Assembly: GCF_000615905.1 (NCBI RefSeq)
Contig: NZ_BAMN01000008.1
Span: 1 to 64,000 of the forward strand
DNA: 64,000 bases
Direction of reading: 5' to 3'
Source of the DNA: Companilactobacillus nodensis DSM 19682 = JCM 14932 = NBRC 107160
GTDB lineage: Bacteria; Bacillota; Bacilli; Lactobacillales; Lactobacillaceae
Part shown: positions 61,475-64,000 of the stretch, one piece after another
Layout: the number at the start of each line of letters is the position of its first letter
Position numbering within the stretch: position 1 is the first letter of the stretch
Notes under the pieces: model-generated
Told to the model about the DNA's origin: nothing
Database searches by the model: none
What the model saw: only the letters and a program-made list of their open reading frames with translations
Program-made: the position numbers and the translations under genes

Positions 61475-62914
61475 CTAGAGAATATAACGCGATAGATCCT
61501 GATCATCGGCAATTTTACCGACTTGCTCTTTGACGTACTCACGAGTGATCGTAATATCACCCATTTGCATATCTGGACCTTCATATAGAATATCTGCCAA
61601 AATCTTTTCTAGCACGGTTGCCAACCTTCTGGCACCAATGTTCTGATTAGTATTATTAAGGTTGAAAGCGATTTTTGCAATCTCTTCAACTGATTCTTTA
61701 GTAAAAGTTAAATGAATTCCATCTGCACGAGTCAATGCAACATATTGCTTAGTCAAAGCATTGTCAGGTTTAGTTAGGATTTGAATAAAGTCTTCCTCAG
61801 TCAAATCTTGTAATTCAACACGAATTGGAAAACGTCCTTGCAATTCAGCAATTAAATCACTAGGTTTGCTTTCAGCAAAAGCACCAGAAGCAATGAACAA
61901 AATATGATCAGTATTAACGGCACCATACTTAGTATTGATCTGTGAGCCTTCAACGATGGGTAAAATATCACGTTGAACACCTTCACGAGAAACCTCTCCA
62001 GAATTCTTCTTACTTCCGGCAGCAATCTTATCAAACTCATCAATAAAGATAATTCCGTTATTTTGAGTACGTTCGATTGCTGATTGATAGATCTCATCAT
62101 GATCGACACGTTTTTGTGATTCTTGTTGAATCAACAATTCACGTGCTTCGCTAACTGTCAGAGTTCTAGTGATCATCTTCTTAGGCATCAACGAATCCAT
62201 CATGCCACCCATATCAAGACCCATTTGAGCCATTTGGTCATTCATAGGGTTCACTTTACGTGATTCTTCAACTTTGATAGTAACTTCGTGGTCTTCAAGC
62301 AAGCCCTTATCCAATTGTTCTTTAACTGATAGTCGTTGGTCACGTACTTCGTCAGTTACATCCGCATTACTATCGGGATCGTCATCGTTATTATTTTGAC
62401 CACCCAATGCATCTTGTAAGTTTGATGAGTTTTGAAGGTTGTTCAACATAGACATAAAGTCCATATTGTTATTTTCTTGACGGCGTTCCTTCTTGATACC
62501 GGGAACTAGTAACTTAACCAATTTCTTATCAACGTCACGACGAACTTCAGGACGAATCTCATCGAACTTTTCTTTTTCTTCCATCGTTACTGCAACGTCG
62601 ACCAAATCACGAACCATTGATTCAACATCACGTCCAACGTATCCAACTTCAGTAAACTTAGTAGCTTCAACCTTTACGAATGGAGCTTTAACAACTTTAG
62701 CCAGACGTCGAGCAATTTCGGTTTTACCAACACCAGTTGGTCCAATCATCATCAAGTTCTTTGGAGTAATTTCTTGTTGTAACTTCTTTGGGACTTGCAT
62801 ACGGCGATAACGATTGTACAATGCAATCGCAACAGCCTTCTTAGCATCATCCTGTCCAATAATATAATTATCCAATTGAGCGACTATTTCTTTAGGTGTT
62901 AAAATGTTGTCCAT
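61475..62914 (-). CDS. hslU: HslU (ClpY) ATPase of the HslUV protease
   Basis: The AAA+ unfoldase that feeds proteins to HslV. The 479-residue protein starts MDNILTPKEIVAQLDNYIIG, has Walker A GPTGVGKTE, the GYVGRD pore motif, Walker B IIFIDEFDKI and the C-terminal tail ending in DDQDLSRYIL, which docks into HslV. It lies 15 bases after hslV. Confidence 0.95.
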   Translation of the reverse strand: MDNILTPKEIVAQLDNYIIGQDDAKKAVAIALYNRYRRMQVPKKLQQEITPKNLMMIGPTGVGKTEIARRLAKVVKAPFVKVEATKFTEVGYVGRDVESMVRDLVDVAVTMEEKEKFDEIRPEVRRDVDKKLVKLLVPGIKKERRQENNNMDFMSMLNNLQNSSNLQDALGGQNNNDDDPDSNADVTDEVRDQRLSVKEQLDKGLLEDHEVTIKVEESRKVNPMNDQMAQMGLDMGGMMDSLMPKKMITRTLTVSEARELLIQQESQKRVDHDEIYQSAIERTQNNGIIFIDEFDKIAAGSKKNSGEVSREGVQRDILPIVEGSQINTKYGAVNTDHILFIASGAFAESKPSDLIAELQGRFPIRVELQDLTEEDFIQILTKPDNALTKQYVALTRADGIHLTFTKESVEEIAKIAFNLNNTNQNIGARRLATVLEKILADILYEGPDMQMGDITITREYVKEQVGKIADDQDLSRYIL

Positions 62915-62929
62915 TTATTACTCTCCAAT

Positions 62930-63454
62930 TTAAAATTTGTCTGAAATAATATTATCGTTTGTAAAAATATCGATTCCTGAAGCAATTTTGATCGACTCAC
63001 GAGCAATCTGTTCTGCATCCATATCTTGAGCATGGCGTTGCATAGCGATTGCTGCGGCTTGAGCAAAATTACCACCTGAACCAATCGACACTACATCTTC
63101 ATCTGGTTCGATGATTTCACCACTACCAGAGATCAATAGCAGGTTATCCTTATCCATGGCGATCAACATAGCCTCAAGCTTTTGAAGAGTAGGATCTTTT
63201 CTCCAGTCTTGAGCTAATTCAACCGCAGCACGTTTAAGATTACCGGAATATGATTTTAATTTCTTCTCTAACCAGTCTTGCAATGTAATAGCATCAGCGA
63301 CACCACCAGCGAATCCGATAATAACTTGATCATCGAAGATACGTCTGATCTTGTGGGCTGAGCCTTTCATAATGAATTTCTCACTTAATGTAACTTGTCC
63401 ATCACCAGCAATAGCTGTATGGCCATCATGTTTAACTGCAACAATAGTAGTCAT
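62930..63454 (-). CDS. hslV: HslV (CodW/ClpQ) proteolytic subunit
   Basis: The proteasome-like peptidase subunit. The 174-residue protein begins MTTIVAVKHDGHTAIAGDGQ; removal of Met exposes the N-terminal Thr nucleophile (in Bacillus the equivalent is Ser). The later motif GSGGNFAQAAA is typical. It lies between xerC and hslU, as in codV-codW-clpY of Bacillus. Confidence 0.95.
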   Translation of the reverse strand: MTTIVAVKHDGHTAIAGDGQVTLSEKFIMKGSAHKIRRIFDDQVIIGFAGGVADAITLQDWLEKKLKSYSGNLKRAAVELAQDWRKDPTLQKLEAMLIAMDKDNLLLISGSGEIIEPDEDVVSIGSGGNFAQAAAIAMQRHAQDMDAEQIARESIKIASGIDIFTNDNIISDKF

Positions 63455-63467
63455 TTATTTACCTGCC

Positions 63468-64000
63468 TTACCTTGGAAAATATTTTTTATAGTCTTTTTG
63501 TAGATGTTCCATCGTCACATGTGTATAGATCTGTGTCGTCGAAAGACTCGAATGTCCAAGTAACTCCTGAACTGTTCTCAGATCAGCGCCATGATCCAAC
63601 ATGTGTGTGGCAAAGGTGTGACGAATCATATGGGGATGGATATCTGAAGTCAAACTAGTTTTTTGATAACTTGATTCAAGATATATTCAATCCCACGACT
63701 AGTCAGACCCTTACCACGGTTATTGACAAAGACAAATTGATGGTCCTGTTTACCAGCGGCCATCAATTTTTTTCTGCCGTCATCGATATAACGTTTTAGT
63801 GCATTAATGGAATAACTGCCAAAGGGAACATAGCGATCTTTGTCACCTTTACCATGTACGAGGACAATGCCATTAGTAAAGTCCAATTGCTCTAATTGCA
63901 AGTTGGAACATTCACTGACACGCATCCCTGTAGCATATAATAACTCTAACAAAGCTGAGTTTCTTTCAGAAAGAGGATCATCGCCCTTCACAGCTTCGAA
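63468..64000 (-). pseudogene. xerC: Tyrosine recombinase XerC, 3' part, one frameshift (5' end beyond window)
   Basis: XerC/CodV resolves chromosome dimers. The visible catalytic domain has the first arginine in ATGMRVSECSNLQ, then GKGDKDRYVPFG. The frame breaks after NQVIKK at an A run near 63662; one more A restores [20 protein letters not shown], which holds the His-x-x-Arg pair. The end has [14 protein letters not shown] with the nucleophile tyrosine. All catalytic residues are intact once the base is restored. The frame reaches the window edge without a start. Confidence 0.88.

Overview
The window is an AT-rich chromosomal segment of a low-GC Gram-positive bacterium, almost certainly a member of the Lactobacillaceae. 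Three things point there: RexA/RexB in place of AddA/AddB, a mevalonate-pathway gene, and gene order shared with Bacillus/lactobacilli (dinG-ypmB-dnaD-nth-pbp1A-recU-ypsA-gpsB-rnpB-rlmL; xerC-hslV-hslU). A Companilactobacillus-like species is my guess; the sequence does not prove it. I see no prophage, insertion sequence, CRISPR array, tRNA or rRNA.

Layout. 0-10.4 kb: start of mevalonate kinase (-), then rexB-rexA-dinG (+). 10.4-19.4 kb: TseB-like protein, dnaD, nth, convergent pbp1A/recU, ypsA, gpsB, RNase P RNA, a 23S rRNA methyltransferase and corA. 19.5-26 kb: pepD, lplA, an RNase H-like gene, ebsA-fhs-lspA-rluD. 26-30.1 kb: a PyrR-type leader, pyrR and an unusual pair of degenerate carbamoyl-phosphate-synthase-like genes. 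30.1-34.7 kb: rqcH, degV, a secreted CAP/SLAP protein and a MarR regulator. 34.7-35.4 kb: a gene-poor stretch holding a strong palindrome and a terminator. 35.4-41.7 kb: phosphoesterase, recQ, tetR with an orphan ABC ATPase, a HAD phosphatase, and a divergent alkylation-repair pair ogt/ada. 41.8-45.8 kb: mupG with PTS EIIA, a dead tyrosine-recombinase-like gene, a LOG-family gene, a second marR and a GNAT gene. 46.1-53.2 kb: the complete ribose locus rbsR-D-A-C-B-K plus rbsU, with clear promoters, an operator and cre sites. 53.3-64 kb: ppaC, a LysR gene, parC/parE, plsY, a GalM-like epimerase, hslU-hslV and the 3' part of xerC.

A striking feature is that 14 genes are broken by 17 frameshifts, and every one is repaired by adding back a single base. 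Many sit in short base runs. Because the affected genes include housekeeping ones (fhs, pbp1A, xerC), I read most of these as base-deletion sequencing errors, not true decay. corA differs: it has an in-frame stop with no frameshift. Genes carrying such a lesion are typed as pseudogene here, with the likely intact product described.

The best candidate for something undescribed is the pyrR-linked CarA/CarB-like pair. Both frames are long and intact, yet the CarA-like protein has lost its glutaminase nucleophile and histidine, and the CarB-like protein is about 800 residues with a damaged first ATP-grasp domain and no second one.
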